Shown here one piece after another: positions 62,465-64,000 of a stretch of DNA of 64,000 bases (its first letter is position 1; every line of letters starts with the position of its first letter). The translations under genes and the position numbers were made by a program. Below the pieces are notes generated by a model. It did not search any database, was not told the DNA's origin, and saw only the letters and a program-made list of their open reading frames with translations. The DNA is from Caldalkalibacillus uzonensis (GTDB lineage Bacteria > Bacillota > Bacilli > Caldalkalibacillales > Caldalkalibacillaceae), in contig NZ_JAUSUQ010000008.1 in the NCBI RefSeq assembly GCF_030814135.1, forward strand, positions 62,001 to 126,000, written 5' to 3'.

Positions 62465-62771
62465 AGAAAAAAAGGCACAGGACGTCGTGGTGCTCGATAT
62501 CAGAGGGTTGTCTGTCGTTGCTGATTACTTTGTGATTTGTCACGGTAATTCGGAAACACAGGTACAAGCCATTGCAGAATCTATACGGGATAAAGCTGAG
62601 GAATTGGGCCTCAATCCCAAGCCAATGGAGGGCCTTGACCAGTCCCGCTGGGTATTGCTTGATCTGGGGGATGTGGTGGTTCATGTCTTTCACAGAGAAG
62701 AGCGGGAGTTTTATAATTTGGAGAAAATCTGGGCAGATGCTTCACGAGTGGAACTCTCTCTCGGGTTGTAA
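62421..62771 (+). CDS. rsfS: Ribosomal silencing factor RsfS
   Basis: A 116-residue protein that binds L14 and blocks subunit joining in starvation. Typical segments are VVLDIRGLSVVADYFVICHGNS, VQAIAESI, GLDQSRWVLLDLGDVVVHVFH and REFYNLEKIWADA. AAGGAGG six bases before ATG 62421. In B. subtilis the methyltransferase gene yqeM follows; here the leuS leader follows directly. Confidence 0.95.
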   Translation: MDTQDLLKAVVDSAEEKKAQDVVVLDIRGLSVVADYFVICHGNSETQVQAIAESIRDKAEELGLNPKPMEGLDQSRWVLLDLGDVVVHVFHREEREFYNLEKIWADASRVELSLGL

Positions 62772-62838
62772 ACAAGTTTAAAACATGAGTAAAATGGCAA
62801 GAATGAGCAAATACAAACAAAGATGGGTGTTTAAACTG

Positions 62839-62867
62839 TTGACAGGCCCGGCGGTTGTGCATATAAT
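62839..62867 (+). promoter_or_regulatory. Sigma-A promoter of the leuS T-box leader
   Basis: TTGACA at 62839-62844 and TATAAT at 62862-62867, 17-base spacer: a perfect consensus promoter. Confidence 0.9.
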
Positions 62868-62874
62868 TCATACT

Positions 62875-63196
62875 AAACCATCTTTACGGAACAAAACTTA
62901 ACAGTAGTATAACATTACAAGGGCAATGATCAGGAGTAGTAGCTTCTGTATTGCTACACAGAGAGTTGACGGGTGGTGCAAGTCAACAGCAAAAGGAAGT
63001 GAACTCGCCTGGGGAGTCCGTAAAGGCGAACCAAGTAGTCTTTACCGTTTTCCGCGATAAGGAGCAATGAAGGAAACAGCGTTAAGCTCAATCACCGCTG
63101 TTTCAAATTAGGGTGGTACCACGGGAAGGTATGCTGACAATGTGAACGAACCTCTCGTCCCTAGCGAAAGACGCTGGGGGTGGGAGGTTTTTTGGT
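62875..63196 (+). promoter_or_regulatory. T-box riboswitch, leuS
   Basis: The T-box core AGGGTGGTACCACGG is at 63110-63124. The terminator arm AACCTCTCGTCCC pairs with GGGTGGGAGGTT (63149-63189) and ends in six Ts. The specifier CTC (Leu) at 63004-63006 follows GAA in stem I, close to the arrangement in the other two leaders. Confidence 0.94.
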
Positions 63197-63265
63197 GACG
63201 GTCACTTATGCAATGATACTTATATAAAGATACATAAATAACACCAAGACAAGGAGGTTCTGTTG

Positions 63266-64000
63266 ATGTCAAAACAAGGTACAAGTTATCCGTTTCGTGA
63301 TATTGAACAGAAATGGCAAGCGTATTGGGAAGAACACAAAACCTTTAAGGCGACCGATGACCCAGATAAAGACTATTTTTACGTGCTGGATATGTTTCCC
63401 TATCCTTCAGGAGCCGGACTGCATGTGGGCCATGTGGAAGGATATACGGCCAGTGACATAGTGGCCCGCTACAAGCGGATGAATGGCTATAATGTATTGC
63501 ACCCCATGGGTTGGGATGCGTTCGGTTTGCCTGCTGAACAACACGCTCTTGATACCGGTGAACATCCACGGGAGATTACCAAACGCAACATTGATAACTT
63601 CAGACGCCAGTTGAAATCCCTGGGTTTCTCTTATGACTGGGACCGGGAATTCAGCACAACTGACCCTGACTATTACAAATGGACGCAGTGGATCTTTTTG
63701 AAACTGTATGAAAAAGGGTTGGCTTATATTGACGAGGTGCCTGTCAACTGGTGCCCAGCCTTGGGTACGGTATTGGCCAACGAGGAAGTCATCGATGGCA
63801 AGAGTGAACGGGGCGGCCACCCTGTGATACGCAAACCGATGAAGCAATGGATGCTCAAAATAACGGCTTATGCTGACCGGTTGCTGGAAGATTTGGACGA
63901 ATTGGATTGGGATGAAAGCATCAAGGAGATGCAGCGCAACTGGATTGGCCGTTCAGAGGGGGCCAACATCACCTTCCAGGTCGACGGACACGATGAAAGT
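63266..64000 (+). CDS. leuS: Leucyl-tRNA synthetase, N-terminal part (3' end outside window)
   Basis: The first 245 codons of a class I synthetase for tRNA-Leu; complete bacterial LeuRS is about 800 residues. The HIGH motif variant HVGH is in [19 protein letters not shown] (about 48-66), followed by [18 protein letters not shown] and the start of the zinc/editing region ([17 protein letters not shown]). AAGGAGG at 63251-63257 serves ATG 63266. The frame is open to the end of the window. Confidence 0.96.
   Translation, partial: MSKQGTSYPFRDIEQKWQAYWEEHKTFKATDDPDKDYFYVLDMFPYPSGAGLHVGHVEGYTASDIVARYKRMNGYNVLHPMGWDAFGLPAEQHALDTGEHPREITKRNIDNFRRQLKSLGFSYDWDREFSTTDPDYYKWTQWIFLKLYEKGLAYIDEVPVNWCPALGTVLANEEVIDGKSERGGHPVIRKPMKQWMLKITAYADRLLEDLDELDWDESIKEMQRNWIGRSEGANITFQVDGHDES

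Overview
The window reads as a chromosomal segment of an endospore-forming member of the Bacillales. The evidence is the Bacillus-type gene order (recJ-apt-relA-dtd, hisS-aspS-6S RNA, rarA, cymR-iscS-mnmA-recD2, alaS-ireB-ruvX-mltG-udk-greA, yqeGH-aroE-yqeI-nadD-yqeK-rsfS), an uninterrupted sporulation factor sigK, Gram-positive lipoprotein signals, and three T-box aminoacyl-tRNA synthetase leaders plus one S-box. A complete seven-gene Mrp Na+/H+ antiporter operon, a b(o/a)3-type cytochrome oxidase and a very acidic MltG tail suggest an alkaliphilic, aerobic, possibly thermophilic bacillus. Caldalkalibacillus or a close relative is my guess, from general knowledge only. No insertion sequence, prophage, CRISPR array, tRNA or rRNA was seen.

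Layout. 1-5 kb: end of recJ, apt, relA and dtd (recombination, purine salvage, stringent response, tRNA proofreading). 5-9 kb: a T-box leader driving hisS-aspS, then a 6S RNA. 9-19 kb: an ABC ATPase, rarA, a YczE-like membrane protein, the sulfur/cysteine and tRNA-thiolation group cymR-iscS-mnmA, an orphan ectoine-hydrolase-like M24 protein, and recD2. 19-30 kb: PRC-barrel and small proteins, an AI-2E permease, a T-box leader with alaS, ireB, ruvX, a DUF1292 protein, mltG, trmR, udk, greA and a class B penicillin-binding protein.

30-34 kb (minus strand): a ba3 oxidase operon (subunits IIa-II-I) behind an FNR-type site, and a ComA-like phosphosulfolactate synthase. 34-39 kb: a nitrogen operon, amt-DUF294 nucleotidyltransferase-DEDDh exonuclease-glnA, in which every junction overlaps or nearly touches and which lies behind TnrA/GlnR-type sites. 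39-42 kb: an L,D-transpeptidase, sigK, a LuxR-type regulator split by a -1 frame change at a canonical slippery heptamer, and an HD-GYP-like phosphohydrolase. 42-44 kb: divergent mtnE and mtnU. 44-50 kb: an RND efflux operon ending in its TetR regulator, with a perfect operator in its promoter, and a cytochrome c lipoprotein. 50-52 kb: hom under a SAM riboswitch and a 27-residue membrane peptide. 52-58 kb: mrpABCDEFG. 58-64 kb: the yqeG-rsfS housekeeping cluster, then a T-box leader and the start of leuS.

Most of the window is ordinary core genome. The parts that deserve attention are the amt-nucleotidyltransferase-exonuclease-glnA operon, the frameshifted LuxR gene, the possible double specifier of the hisS-aspS T-box, and several precise regulatory sites.
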